A stretch of 64,000 nt of DNA from JALZVT01 sp964611345 (GCA_964611345.1 CAZSYU010000005.1:24771-88770), one strand, 5' to 3'; shown: positions 8,902 to 18,138, numbered from the stretch's first letter. Program-made: numbers and translations. Notes: generated from the sequence alone by a model not told the origin.

Positions 8902-9927
8902 ATGACCAAGAGCACCGATGTAGTAATTGTGGGCGCGGGCCCCTGCGGCCTGTTCCAGGTCTTTGAACTCGGCCTGCTCGGTCTGAAAAGTACGCTCATA
9001 GACACGCTACCCACACCTGGCGGCCAGTGCACCGAGTTGTATCCCGACAAGCCGATCTACGACATTCCAGCCATCCCTGTGTGCGACGCTCAGGAACTGG
9101 TTGAGCGCCTGCGTGAACAGATCGAACCCTTTGGTCCTGAGTATCTGCTCGACCAGCAGGTCACCACCGTCGAACGCATCAACGACCTAGAATTTCGGGT
9201 GCAAACCAGTGCCGGCACCGAACTTACCTGCAAGGCCGTTGTTATCGCGGGCGGCGTGGGTTCATTCCAGCCCATGCCATTGCGTATCGATGGCGTTGGG
9301 GACTATCTCGATCAATCCCTGTTCTATCGCGTGAAAAATCCATCTGACCACTACGGCAAAGATCTTGTTGTACTGGGTGGCGGGGACTCTGCATTCGACT
9401 GGGCCATAGAGCTCGCCCAGCACGCAAAGTCGCTCAAGCTGATTCACCGCAGCGACAAGTTTCGCGCCGCACCTGCCTCTGTGGCAAAAATGCACGAGCT
9501 GATTGCCGCCGGCAAAATGTCCTTTGAGATCGGCAACGTGGTCGAACTCACCGGCAGCAACGGAGCACTTAATGCCATCCAGGTGAAAGCCGCAGACGAC
9601 ACTATTAAGCCGGTGGAACTCGACCAGCTACTGGTGTTCTTTGGTCTGTCACCCAAGCTCGGCCCTATCGCCGAGTGGGGTATGGAGATGGCGAAGAACC
9701 AGATTCCTACCGACACCGAAAAGTTCGAAACCAGCGAACCAGGCATCTACGCAGTGGGCGATATCGCCACCTATCCAGGCAAGAAGAAACTCATTTTATC
9801 CGGCTTTCACGAAGGGGCGTTGGCCGCCTTTGCGATCAAGGCCCGGATTGAGCCTGATAAAAAGGTGCATCTGCAATACACCACCACCAGCCCGATCATG
9901 CATGAGCGACTGGGAGTAAAAGAGTAG
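8902..9927 (+). CDS. Ferredoxin--NADP(+) reductase, thioredoxin-reductase-like type
   Basis: 341 residues. FAD-binding VVIVGAGPCGLFQ (about 8-20), a TPGGQCTELYPDKPIYDIP segment (about 42-60) and a second dinucleotide fold LVVLGGGDSAFDWA (about 154-168) match the TrxR-like ferredoxin-NADP reductases (YumC type). The redox CxxC of true thioredoxin reductase is absent, which separates the two families. The C-terminal GIYAVGDIATYPGKKKLI and the extension after FAIKARI are also typical. It probably moves electrons between NADPH and ferredoxin/flavodoxin in the cytoplasm. It stands alone with its own upstream gap of 132 bases. Confidence 0.9.
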   Translation: MTKSTDVVIVGAGPCGLFQVFELGLLGLKSTLIDTLPTPGGQCTELYPDKPIYDIPAIPVCDAQELVERLREQIEPFGPEYLLDQQVTTVERINDLEFRVQTSAGTELTCKAVVIAGGVGSFQPMPLRIDGVGDYLDQSLFYRVKNPSDHYGKDLVVLGGGDSAFDWAIELAQHAKSLKLIHRSDKFRAAPASVAKMHELIAAGKMSFEIGNVVELTGSNGALNAIQVKAADDTIKPVELDQLLVFFGLSPKLGPIAEWGMEMAKNQIPTDTEKFETSEPGIYAVGDIATYPGKKKLILSGFHEGALAAFAIKARIEPDKKVHLQYTTTSPIMHERLGVKE

Positions 9928-9943
9928 CTATCACCCGCTCAAA

Positions 9944-9964
9944 CCGGGGGATTTGAACCCCTGG
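9944..9964 (-). other. tRNA T-arm-like hairpin
   Basis: On the minus strand this reads as a GC stem with loop TTCAAAT, exactly the T-loop consensus of tRNAs, flanked by four GC pairs, one mismatch and two further GC pairs. No acceptor stem, anticodon arm or CCA end surrounds it, so it is not an intact tRNA. It follows the reductase stop by 16 bases and could simply be a stem-loop downstream of that gene; there is no T-run on either side. Confidence 0.35.
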
Positions 9965-10032
9965 CCCTCCTGCGGCTATCCTGAGTTGGTATTTTTCGCT
10001 GGCTCTGGCTGCCGGCTGAACAGGAGACATCA

Positions 10033-10470
10033 ATGAGTGCCGCCTCTGCATCCCCATCTGCTGCGCCTTTGCCAGCCGTCCACTACCTGAAGATTCCAGA
10101 CACCGGCGCCCCCTATCTTGAGGGTTACAAGTGCGATTCCTGCGGCACCATCTTTCTGGGCGAGCGCTCTGTATGTTCCAGGTGCGCGGCCCGCGACCAG
10201 ATGCAACCGATCAAGCTCGCTGAAACCGGCACCCTGTATTCTTACTCCATTGTCTTCCGGTCATTCCCCGGAATTGAAGTGCCCTACGTTTCCGCCATTG
10301 TCGATCTCGACGACGGCACCACCATCAAAGGCAATCTCATCAACATCGAACCCGATCCCGATGTCATCAAGTTCGGCATGCCGGTTGAGGTTGTCTACGC
10401 CGATGCACTCGGTCGCAAAGACAAAGAAGGCAATTCTTATCTGTCCTATTTCTTTCAGCCCAAAAGCTAA
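10033..10470 (+). CDS. DUF35 zinc-ribbon/OB-fold protein
   Basis: 145 residues. A rubredoxin-like zinc ribbon CDSCG...CSRCA (C34, C37, C48, C51) is followed by an OB fold (about 60-140). Such proteins form complexes with thiolase-like enzymes and help to bind acyl-CoA; examples are the archaeal thiolase/HMG-CoA synthase partner and the DUF35 part of ChsH2 that activates the Ltp2 aldolase. The thiolase-like gene follows after 27 bases, so a stable complex is likely. Substrate unknown. Confidence 0.88.
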   Translation: MSAASASPSAAPLPAVHYLKIPDTGAPYLEGYKCDSCGTIFLGERSVCSRCAARDQMQPIKLAETGTLYSYSIVFRSFPGIEVPYVSAIVDLDDGTTIKGNLINIEPDPDVIKFGMPVEVVYADALGRKDKEGNSYLSYFFQPKS

Positions 10471-10497
10471 ACCAAAAAATATCAGGAGGCGTAAGCC

Positions 10498-11643
10498 ATG
10501 AGTGATGTATATATCGTTGGCGTAGACATGATCAAGTTTGGGCGTTTTCCGGACCGCACCGTCCCGCAAATTGGTGCCGAGGCCGCGTTGCTTGCACTGG
10601 ACGACTGCGGTCTGACCATAAAGGACATGCAGGCCCTGTACTGTGGCAACCTGGGCCAGGCTTCTGGCATGGTCGGGCAACGGCTTCTACAAGAGATCGG
10701 TCAGACCGGCATGCCGGTGGTTAACGTGGCCAACGCCTGCGCGACAGGTGCAACCGCTTTTCGCGAAGCCTGGACCGCGGTTAAGGCCGGTCTTTATGAC
10801 CTCACCCTCGCCGTTGGCGTAGAACAAATGGGCAAAGGCTTGCTGGGCGGCGGCGCTGCGGCCAAAGGTATTCCCAAGGAAGGTCTCCTGGGGTCGGGCA
10901 CCATGCCTGCCGTGTTCGCCGAAGCCGGTATGGAACATGCGAGCAAGTACGGCACCACGTTTGAACAGTTCGCCAAGGTATCGGTTAAAAACCACCACCA
11001 TTCCACACTTAATCCGAAGGCGATGTACCAGATCGAAACACCCCTCGAAACGGTAATGAACGCCGAAATGATTTCTTACCCCAACACCAAGCTCATGTGC
11101 TCAGTGAACGTTGATGGCTCTGCCGCGGCGGTACTCGCATCCGAGGCGAAAGTACGGGAACTCGGTTTGATGGACCGCGCCGTCAAAGTGCGCGCCTCGG
11201 TCTTAAGCTCTGATCCATGGCAAGAACGTGATCTGGTGATGCCTGACGTCAACAGCTGTACACGCATGGCCGCCAAGGCTGCCTACGAAATGGCGGGAGT
11301 TGGTGCCGAAGACATCAACCTGGTAGAGCTGCACGATTGCTTTGCTACCGCCGAAATCCTGCACTACGAAAACCTGGGCCTGTGCGGCGATGGCCAAGCT
11401 GGCCGCCTCATTGACGACGGTGACGTTGAGCTTGGCGGCAAAATTCCGGTGAACGTTTCTGGCGGACTCTTGAGCAAAGGCCACCCATTGGGCGCCACTG
11501 GCATTGCCAACATTTACGAGGTGTCGACCCATTTGCGCGGCGAAGCCGGCAAACGCCAGGTTGAAGGCGCAAAACTGGGCATGACTCATGTGATTGGCCT
11601 GGGCAGTGCCTGCGCCATTCACATCCTGGAAAAAGCGTCATAG
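10498..11643 (+). CDS. Thiolase-family protein (SCP2/lipid-transfer type), partner of DUF35
   Basis: 381 residues, preceded by a strong AGGAGG-like ribosome site. Thiolase-fold landmarks: nucleophilic Cys C81 in VANACATGA, HDCFA at 279-283 and GGLLSKGHPLGATG with H329. The HDCFA motif and the C-terminal GLGSACAIHIL belong to the SCP2-thiolase/acetyl-CoA acetyltransferase-like branch rather than FadA. Reaction could be thiolytic chain shortening or aldol cleavage of an acyl-CoA; which one cannot be read from the sequence. Coupled with the DUF35 gene just upstream. Confidence 0.88.
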   Translation: MSDVYIVGVDMIKFGRFPDRTVPQIGAEAALLALDDCGLTIKDMQALYCGNLGQASGMVGQRLLQEIGQTGMPVVNVANACATGATAFREAWTAVKAGLYDLTLAVGVEQMGKGLLGGGAAAKGIPKEGLLGSGTMPAVFAEAGMEHASKYGTTFEQFAKVSVKNHHHSTLNPKAMYQIETPLETVMNAEMISYPNTKLMCSVNVDGSAAAVLASEAKVRELGLMDRAVKVRASVLSSDPWQERDLVMPDVNSCTRMAAKAAYEMAGVGAEDINLVELHDCFATAEILHYENLGLCGDGQAGRLIDDGDVELGGKIPVNVSGGLLSKGHPLGATGIANIYEVSTHLRGEAGKRQVEGAKLGMTHVIGLGSACAIHILEKAS

Positions 11644-11668
11644 CCCCTGACTGCGAAAACCAAAGAAC

Positions 11669-12154
11669 ATGCGTATCGGCGTCGTTAGCGACACCCACAA
11701 CAATCTGAAAAACGTGCGCCGCATCGTTGCACTGTTTAATGCAGCAGGTGTGGAGCGCGTGATTCACACCGGCGACATTTCCCAGGCCAAAACGATCGAT
11801 GTGCTGGCAGAGCTGAACGCCCCGGTGAGCGGTGTGTTTGGCAACAACGATCAGGAGCGCGAATCACTGACGTCGGCCATTAACCGTCACGGCATGCACT
11901 TTGTCGACCCACCGCTGGAACTCAACTGGCACTCGCGCGACATTCTGGTCGTGCACGATCCTCTTGAACTCGAGGGTCTGCACACCCCACAGCAACACCT
12001 TGTGCTGCATGGCCATACCCACCGCCAACGCATAGAACAGCGCGCCGGTCAGCTCATATTCAATCCGGGGGAATGCGCAGGTCTCATGCAGGGCTATAAC
12101 GCCATTGGCGTGGTCGACCTCGAAACCATGACACCCGAGATCATCAACTTTTAG
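11669..12154 (+). CDS. YfcE/MJ0936-type metallophosphoesterase
   Basis: 161 residues. The metal-binding pattern is intact: VVSDTHNN (D8, H10), IHTGDIS (D36), GVFGNNDQ (N59/N60), VVHDP and LHGHTHRQ, ending with INPGE. Members cleave phosphodiesters of unclear natural substrate. It lies 25 bases after the thiolase gene on the same strand and may be cotranscribed. It converges with the DUF1499 gene; the 48 bases between them hold no clear terminator. Confidence 0.88.
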   Translation: MRIGVVSDTHNNLKNVRRIVALFNAAGVERVIHTGDISQAKTIDVLAELNAPVSGVFGNNDQERESLTSAINRHGMHFVDPPLELNWHSRDILVVHDPLELEGLHTPQQHLVLHGHTHRQRIEQRAGQLIFNPGECAGLMQGYNAIGVVDLETMTPEIINF

Positions 12155-12202
12155 CCGCTACGGTTTGCATCCCCAGAAAAGCAGCAATAGAACAGCAGCA
12201 CT

Positions 12203-12982
12203 TTAGCCGTCAAAGCGCGCCAGAAACTCCTTGATCCGTGCTGCGTTGGCGCCCAGATCGCTCTGGCCCACACGCGATACCGAGCGCACATCAATCAGGC
12301 TACCAGCGCCACCGCTCGCATCACGAATGCGCACGACCAGGTCATCTTTAAAACCAAACCAAAAGCTCGTAAAGGTGGCCTCAACCGTGCGCCCACTCGG
12401 TGGTGCCGCGACAATTTCAAGCCCCATGGCTTCCAGCACGGCAATAGACTTGGCCAGCGCTGCTTCCCGGCCAAGGGTTGTGGTGTGGGTTTTTACCTCC
12501 GGGTAGGCCGCCCGCTGTTTTGGCCCCAGTTCAGCCTCATCGTAGGCGAGCGGATTAGCGCCCTTGCGGAGCGGCACAATGGCATTGAAGGCCGGCGGAT
12601 CCAGCGTGTCAGTCGAAATATTATGGATTGGCGGCACCGAGGTGGCAGGAATCACCAACATGGCCATGATACCCAGCACTACCGCGCTTAATAGCGCACC
12701 AATACCACACAGAGGTTTGTCTGCGACGTAACCGTTGCTGCGTGCAATCATGAAACCCCAGAGCCCACCAATGAGCCCAATCGCCGCCAGTACCGCCCCA
12801 CCCATCATGAGCATCAACCCAATGGTGAACGGCCAGATACCAAACTTCGTGCCGAGCGGACCAATCAACAGCAGCGCCACCGCCATTATTGCGCCGATCT
12901 GAATCGAGCGGGACCACCAGTGCGCTTGATCGTCTGTTGGTGTTGGGTCCGTCGCTTGTGTCCCTTCTGTCCCTTCTGTCAT
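12203..12982 (-). CDS. DUF1499 membrane protein
   Basis: 259 residues: a hydrophilic, acidic/Thr-rich start (1-25), three hydrophobic segments (about 28-48, 52-75, 92-112), then a soluble DUF1499 domain (about 120-259) with IHNISTDTLDPPAFNAIVPL, RAAYPEVKT and FGFKDDLVVRI. The function of DUF1499 is unknown; the topology suggests an inner-membrane protein with a soluble C-terminal domain. Same strand as the SDR gene 47 bases upstream. Confidence 0.85.
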   Translation of the reverse strand: MTEGTEGTQATDPTPTDDQAHWWSRSIQIGAIMAVALLLIGPLGTKFGIWPFTIGLMLMMGGAVLAAIGLIGGLWGFMIARSNGYVADKPLCGIGALLSAVVLGIMAMLVIPATSVPPIHNISTDTLDPPAFNAIVPLRKGANPLAYDEAELGPKQRAAYPEVKTHTTTLGREAALAKSIAVLEAMGLEIVAAPPSGRTVEATFTSFWFGFKDDLVVRIRDASGGAGSLIDVRSVSRVGQSDLGANAARIKEFLARFDG

Positions 12983-13029
12983 TGGGAGGTGTCCTCGTTC
13001 AGATTAATAACTGTGCAGCTGATTCTACG

Positions 13030-13809
13030 TTAGACCGAGGTTGCACCACCATCAATCACAAAGTTCTGCCCCGTGGTAAAGCTGCCCGCTTTTGAGCCCA
13101 GGTACACAGCAATACCAGCCAGCTCCTCAGGTTCGCCAATCCGACGCAGTGGGTCGTTCTGGGTACGCCGCGCCAGCGTCTCTGGGTTCTCCCACAGCGC
13201 CCGCGCAAAGTCGGTGCGCACGAGCCCTGGCGACACCGCATTAACGCGAATGTTATATGGGCCGTATTCAGCCGCCAGATTGCGCACCAGTTGCACGTCA
13301 GCAGCCTTGGATATGGCATAGCCACCAAGATCTGTACTGCCTCTCAGGCCCCCAATGGAGGACACAATGATGACGGAGCCATCCTGCCGTTCGACCATCT
13401 CCGGCAGCACCATGTGGCACAGCCAGTGGTTAGAAAGTATGTTGATGTTCAAAATCTTCTGAAAGGCGCTATCGGGAATATCTTTCGACGCCCCGAAAAA
13501 GGGGTTCACGGCGGCGTTGCACACCAGCACATCAATGGGTCCAAGTTGTTCCCTGGTTTGCGCCACCAACAGCTCAAGTGCTGCCTTGTCGCCGATATGT
13601 GCCGGTATGGCTACCGCACCACCGGGCTGCCCCGCACAGGCCGCGTTAATCTCACCCGCCACAGCCTCGCAAACGTCACCTTTGCGCGAAGAAATCACCA
13701 CTTTAGCCCCTGCGCGTGCCATCTCCTGCGCGATTGCGCGACCAATCCCTTTACTCGAACCGGTGATTAACACCACCTTGTTGGTCATATCAAACAACGT
13801 TGAAGCCAC
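13030..13809 (-). CDS. SDR-family oxidoreductase (classical)
   Basis: 259 residues. Rossmann TGSSKGIGRA (about 17-26), NAAVN (about 99-103), catalytic Ser in VSSIGG, YAISK (Tyr/Lys) and the C-terminal GQNFVIDGGATSV are all present, so it should be an active NAD(P)-dependent dehydrogenase. The SSRKGD after beta-2 suggests NADP preference (inference). Substrate unknown; resemblance to the glucose/3-oxoacyl reductase group is general only. Divergent from the glycyl-tRNA synthetase gene. Confidence 0.9.
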   Translation of the reverse strand: MASTLFDMTNKVVLITGSSKGIGRAIAQEMARAGAKVVISSRKGDVCEAVAGEINAACAGQPGGAVAIPAHIGDKAALELLVAQTREQLGPIDVLVCNAAVNPFFGASKDIPDSAFQKILNINILSNHWLCHMVLPEMVERQDGSVIIVSSIGGLRGSTDLGGYAISKAADVQLVRNLAAEYGPYNIRVNAVSPGLVRTDFARALWENPETLARRTQNDPLRRIGEPEELAGIAVYLGSKAGSFTTGQNFVIDGGATSV

Positions 13810-13940
13810 ACTCTCTCTCCTGTTTCCTGCTATTTCTCACTGAGGCTGTGCGTAATCAGATCACAAGCTATTCTTTCGGTATAGTGCGCAACCCGGAACC
13901 TTTAGCACACCACGATCACCACTATAGAGAGCGAAATCTG

Positions 13941-15302
13941 ATGCCTGCCAAAACGATGGATGAACTAGTAGCCCTGTGCAAACGCCGCGGCTTCATCTTC
14001 CAAAACAGCGAACTCTACGGTGGCCTGCAGGGCGTTTATGACTACGGTCCTCTGGGTGTCGAGCTGAAGAACAACCTGAAGTCGGCCTGGTGGCGTGCCA
14101 TGGTGTATGAACGCGATGACGTTGAGGGGTTGGATGCAGCAATTCTCACCAACAACCGGGTACTGCACTACTCCGGTCATGAGGATACGTTCAGCGATCC
14201 GCTGGTTGACTGCCGGGACTGCAAAGGCCGGTTTCGCGCCGACCATCTGGAGGGACCCAAGTGCCCCAACTGCGGCTCCGAAAACCTGACAGACCCAAGG
14301 CCGTTCAATCTCATGTTCAAAACGACTATGGGTCCAGTCGACGACGGTGGTTCGTTTGCTTACCTGCGCCCGGAAACCGCCCAGGCCACCTTCACCAACT
14401 TCAAGAACGTTGTCGACTCGACCGCCCGGCGCCCGCCCTTTGGCATCGCCCAAATTGGTAAGTCGTTTCGCAACGAGATTACCCCCCGCAACTTCATTTT
14501 TCGCGTGCGCGAGTTCGAACAGATGGAACTCGAGTTTTTTGTGCAGCCCGGCACCGATGAAGAGTGGCACAAGAAGTGGGTAGAAGATCGTATTAGCTGG
14601 TGGGAAGAACAGGGTATTGCGCGCGACAACATCGAGCTTTTGTACGTGACCGGCGATGACCTGTCGCACTACTCGAAGTCAACCGTCGATCTTATGTATC
14701 GCTTTCCGCATGGCGTCGAGGAGCTCGAAGGCATTGCTAACCGCACCGACTTTGACCTGGGTTCACACACCAAACATCAGGCTGATCTTGGCATTGATGC
14801 CAACGTCAAGCCCAACAGCGAATCCAACTCACGCATGGCCATTCAAGACATCGAATCCAAAGAATGGGTGGTGCCCTACGTTATCGAACCGGCCGCAGGT
14901 GTAGACCGTGGCGTGCTCGCAGTACTCAACGAAGCCTATAGGGTTGAACAATTGGAAAAAGGCGAACGCACGGTACTTGCCCTGCCAGCTCACCTGTCGC
15001 CCATTAAAGCGGCCGTGATTCCACTCAAACGCAATCACGCTGGTATTGTCGATAAGGCGCGCGCGGTGAAGAATGCGCTGCAAAAAGAAGGCCTGGGTCG
15101 GGTGTTGTTTGAAAATACCGGCAACATCGGCAAAGCGTATCGCCGCCACGATGAAGTCGGCACGCCGCTTTGCATTACGGTAGATTTCCAAACCATCGAA
15201 GAGGACGACACCGTAACCGTGCGCGATCGGGACACCATGCAACAGGAACGCGTCGCCGTCGCCGAATTGCCAGCACTATTGCGGTCGCGTATCTCTGGGT
15301 GA
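13941..15302 (+). CDS. glyQS: Glycyl-tRNA synthetase, dimeric (alpha2) type
   Basis: 453 residues from the ATG at 13941; the frame is open upstream but homologues begin MPAKTMDELVALCKRRGFIF. It is a class II synthetase of the single-chain archaeal/eukaryotic/Gram-positive type, not the GlyQ/GlyS tetramer usual in Proteobacteria. Visible: GGLQGVYDYGPLGVELKNNL (about 27-46), a four-Cys zinc ribbon (C91, C94, C108, C111), RPETAQ, the motif-2 region FRNEITPRNF, and a C-terminal anticodon-binding domain (about 355-450). Overlaps convergent manC by 27 bases. Confidence 0.96.
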   Translation: MPAKTMDELVALCKRRGFIFQNSELYGGLQGVYDYGPLGVELKNNLKSAWWRAMVYERDDVEGLDAAILTNNRVLHYSGHEDTFSDPLVDCRDCKGRFRADHLEGPKCPNCGSENLTDPRPFNLMFKTTMGPVDDGGSFAYLRPETAQATFTNFKNVVDSTARRPPFGIAQIGKSFRNEITPRNFIFRVREFEQMELEFFVQPGTDEEWHKKWVEDRISWWEEQGIARDNIELLYVTGDDLSHYSKSTVDLMYRFPHGVEELEGIANRTDFDLGSHTKHQADLGIDANVKPNSESNSRMAIQDIESKEWVVPYVIEPAAGVDRGVLAVLNEAYRVEQLEKGERTVLALPAHLSPIKAAVIPLKRNHAGIVDKARAVKNALQKEGLGRVLFENTGNIGKAYRRHDEVGTPLCITVDFQTIEEDDTVTVRDRDTMQQERVAVAELPALLRSRISG

Positions 15303-16706
15303 GCGACCGTAATTGTCCTCGAACCGGACAATATCGTCTTCGCCAAGATAGCTACCGACCTGCACCTCAATCATTTCCAGCGGTAGCTTGCCTGGATTGG
15401 TCAGCCGGTGCGTCGCACCCAGCGGAATGTAGACGCTCTCGTTTTCGCTCAGCACCATCTCTTCGTCGTTGCGCTGCACGATGGCAGTGCCGGTTACTAC
15501 AATCCAGTGCTCAGCGCGGTGATGGTGCATCTGCAAAGACAGGCTTGCGCCCTTCTTCACGCGTATGCGCTTCACCTGATAGCGATCCGCAAGCTCGATA
15601 GTCTCGTAACTGCCCCAGGGTCGGTAGACCTCGGTGTGGGTCTCGGGCTCTGCGCGATCCATAGCGCGCATTCGTTTCACAAGCTCGCCCACGTCTCTAG
15701 CCCGCTCTCGAGAGGAGATAAGAATGGCGTCAGGCGTTTCGATGGCTACGACATCTTCTACCCCAACGGCCGCGATCAGTCGTGATTGCGAAAACAACAT
15801 TGAGTTTTTGGTGTCGTGGGTTAGGACATCACCCACAATGGCATTGCCCTGATCGTCCTTATCCATAATGTCACGCAGTGCCGACCAGGAACCAATATCA
15901 CTCCAACCGATATCTACCGGCATAACCAGTGCATTGTCGGTGCGCTCCATAACGGCGTAGTCAATCGAGACATCCGGCGCACTGTTGAACGCGCTCGACG
16001 GGCGAAAAAAATCAAGATCTGACTGTCCCTGTTCGACTGCAGTCAGTGCGGCGCTATGGATGGCAGGCTCAAACTTCTCAAGCTCAGCAAGGTAGCTCGA
16101 TGCCTTGAACACAAACATGCCGCTGTTCCAGCTATGCCGACCACTGGCGAGAAACTCCGCAGCTTTTTTCGCGTCGGGCTTTTCATGAAACGCCGCCACC
16201 TTGCTTACCCCCGCACTCACGTCGGCCCCACGTTCAATGTAACCAAACTGAATGTTGGCGAACTCCGGATCAATGCCAAAGGTCAGCAAACCGCCATCGG
16301 CCACAGCGGCTACGGCGCTCCGGACGGCGCTAATCAGCGCTGGCTGGTCTTCGATCACATGATCAGACGACAGAACCACCAATACGGCATCCGGATCGGT
16401 CTGCAACGCGACTTGCGCCGCGAGCGCAATTGCCGGCGCCGTATTGCGAGCCTGTGGTTCGAGAATGATGCTATGCCAGTCGACACCACACTCGCGACAT
16501 TGTTCGGCGACCAGAAATCGCGTGTCATCGCCCGTCACCACAATGGGGCCCTGTGTTGCCACCTCAGTCAATCGCACAAGCGTGGCCTGGAGTAACGACA
16601 GGTCGCCGATCAGCGTGTGAAACTGCTTCGGGTAGAGTTTTCTCGACAGGGGCCACAGGCGGGTACCCGATCCACCGGCGAGCACTACGGGTACAATATT
16701 AGTCAT
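15276..16706 (-). CDS. manC: Mannose-1-phosphate guanylyltransferase / mannose-6-phosphate isomerase
   Basis: 476 residues from the ATG at 16704-16706, which has AAGG eight bases upstream; a TTG 21 bases earlier is the only alternative. Bifunctional type II enzyme: nucleotidyltransferase domain (about 1-340) with VVLAGGSGTRLWPLSRKLYP, and a cupin isomerase domain (about 350-476) with RPWGSYE and MHHHRAEHW. It makes GDP-mannose, the precursor for Gmd/Fcl in this locus. No phosphomannomutase is seen in the window. It marks the left edge of the polysaccharide region. Confidence 0.96.
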   Translation of the reverse strand: MTNIVPVVLAGGSGTRLWPLSRKLYPKQFHTLIGDLSLLQATLVRLTEVATQGPIVVTGDDTRFLVAEQCRECGVDWHSIILEPQARNTAPAIALAAQVALQTDPDAVLVVLSSDHVIEDQPALISAVRSAVAAVADGGLLTFGIDPEFANIQFGYIERGADVSAGVSKVAAFHEKPDAKKAAEFLASGRHSWNSGMFVFKASSYLAELEKFEPAIHSAALTAVEQGQSDLDFFRPSSAFNSAPDVSIDYAVMERTDNALVMPVDIGWSDIGSWSALRDIMDKDDQGNAIVGDVLTHDTKNSMLFSQSRLIAAVGVEDVVAIETPDAILISSRERARDVGELVKRMRAMDRAEPETHTEVYRPWGSYETIELADRYQVKRIRVKKGASLSLQMHHHRAEHWIVVTGTAIVQRNDEEMVLSENESVYIPLGATHRLTNPGKLPLEMIEVQVGSYLGEDDIVRFEDNYGRSPRDTRPQ

Positions 16707-16787
16707 TTTTCTAGCCTTTGCTGGCAATTTTGATTATTTTTAGTCCTTCCACGAGGAAAGACAATGGCTCTTCTCGCCTGGTCGTCT

Positions 16788-16816
16788 AGTATTAGCTGTG
16801 GAGCACCGCTTGTCAC
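16788..16816 (-). promoter_or_regulatory. manC: Possible manC promoter
   Basis: Minus-strand GTGACA (16811-16816) and AATACT (16788-16793) are 17 bases apart, 5/6 and 4/6 matches to the sigma-70 -35 and -10 boxes, about 80 bases before the manC start. The remaining part of the 244-base gap 16707-16950 shows no other structure I can support. Confidence 0.3.
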
Positions 16817-16950
16817 ACAACTCTGACTGAATTCGACAGTCTGAGCTGGACAGACGGAGTGAACCACTGCAATGGATGATTGCTAAAGCGGTCTGACTCT
16901 GGCCTCATCCCTAACTACTAAACACATCGGATTGTGAGGCTAGCCAACCC

Positions 16951-18138
16951 GTGCGAATACTGCATGTGTACCGCACCTACTTTCCTGACTCGCAGGGGGG
17001 TCTGGAAGAGGTAATACGCCAAATATGTCTGAACTCCCAGGCCCACGGTGTCGAAAGCCGGGTGTTCTGCCTGAGTTCAGACGCAGACCCCAAAGTGATT
17101 CGTCGCCCGGAGGGCCGTGTATACCGCGCCCCACGCGATTTTGAGGTAGCGTCCTGCAGCATGTCACGCACGGCTCTGCCCATGTTCAAGCGTCTGGTTG
17201 ACTGGGCCGATGTGGTGCACTACCACTTTCCCTGGCCATTCGCCGATTTCCTCCACTTCGCGGCCCAGGTTAACAAGCCGACGGTACTCACCTATCACTC
17301 AGACATTGTTCGCCAGCGCACTCTGGGCAAACTCTACAGCCCGCTAATGGACCAGTTTTTGTCCTCGGTTGATCGCATTGTCTGCACGTCCCCAAACTAC
17401 TTCGCCACCAGCGACGTACTGAGTAAGTTTCCGCACAAGGTCGAGATTGTACCCATCGGTCTGAACGAGGACTCTTATACCGTTCCAAGTGCCACGGAGC
17501 GAGCCGAGGTTGAGGCCGAATTCGGCAGCAATTTCTTTTTATTCGTTGGGGTACTGCGTTACTACAAAGGCCTGCACATTCTGCTGGACGCCATGGCAAA
17601 TGCACCCTACGACGTGGTCATCGTCGGCTCGGGTCCAACCGAAAAAGAACTGCGCGCACAGGCCGAAAAGCAAGGGCTAGACAACGTTATTTTCGCTGGC
17701 TATGTCGACGATAAAACCAAGGTCAGCCTGTTCGAACATTGCCGGGGGGTAGTGTTCCCTTCATACCTGCGATCAGAGGCTTTTGGGGTCACCCTGCTGG
17801 AAGGCGCCATGTACGGGAACCCACTCATATCGACAGAGGTCGGCTCGGGCACCTCCCATGTCAACGTCGATGGCAAAACCGGTTATGTGGTTGCACCAGG
17901 CTCCTCTGCACAACTGCGCGAGGCGATGGACAAACTGGTAGCTAATCCGGACATCGCCGCACTATTTGGTCGCCAGGCGCGCCAGCGATACACCTCGTTG
18001 TTCACAGGTGAGCTTATGGGAGCGCGTTATGTGTCGGTGTACCAGAAACTGTTGAAGGTTGAGGTCACTTCCATGCATCAGGCCTCCCACATCGCCGATC
18101 GACGACTGGATCAACACAGCGATTCTATCTACCGATAA
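16951..18138 (+). CDS. Glycosyltransferase family 4
   Basis: 395 residues from GTG at 16951. GT-B fold with N-terminal GGLEEVIRQI (about 16-25), YHSDIVRQ, C-terminal Rossmann motifs FLFVGVLRYYKGLHILLDAM (about 192-211) and the donor-binding E-x7-E in SEAFGVTLLEGAMYG (about 274-288). Likely uses a nucleotide sugar such as GDP-mannose or GDP-fucose made by this locus (inference). Cytoplasmic face of the inner membrane. It converges with the ligase-like gene, overlapping it by ten bases. Confidence 0.9.
   Translation: MRILHVYRTYFPDSQGGLEEVIRQICLNSQAHGVESRVFCLSSDADPKVIRRPEGRVYRAPRDFEVASCSMSRTALPMFKRLVDWADVVHYHFPWPFADFLHFAAQVNKPTVLTYHSDIVRQRTLGKLYSPLMDQFLSSVDRIVCTSPNYFATSDVLSKFPHKVEIVPIGLNEDSYTVPSATERAEVEAEFGSNFFLFVGVLRYYKGLHILLDAMANAPYDVVIVGSGPTEKELRAQAEKQGLDNVIFAGYVDDKTKVSLFEHCRGVVFPSYLRSEAFGVTLLEGAMYGNPLISTEVGSGTSHVNVDGKTGYVVAPGSSAQLREAMDKLVANPDIAALFGRQARQRYTSLFTGELMGARYVSVYQKLLKVEVTSMHQASHIADRRLDQHSDSIYR

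Noticed and set aside
13965..14669. 234-codon open frame on the minus strand
   Set aside because: Antisense to the catalytic domain of glycyl-tRNA synthetase.
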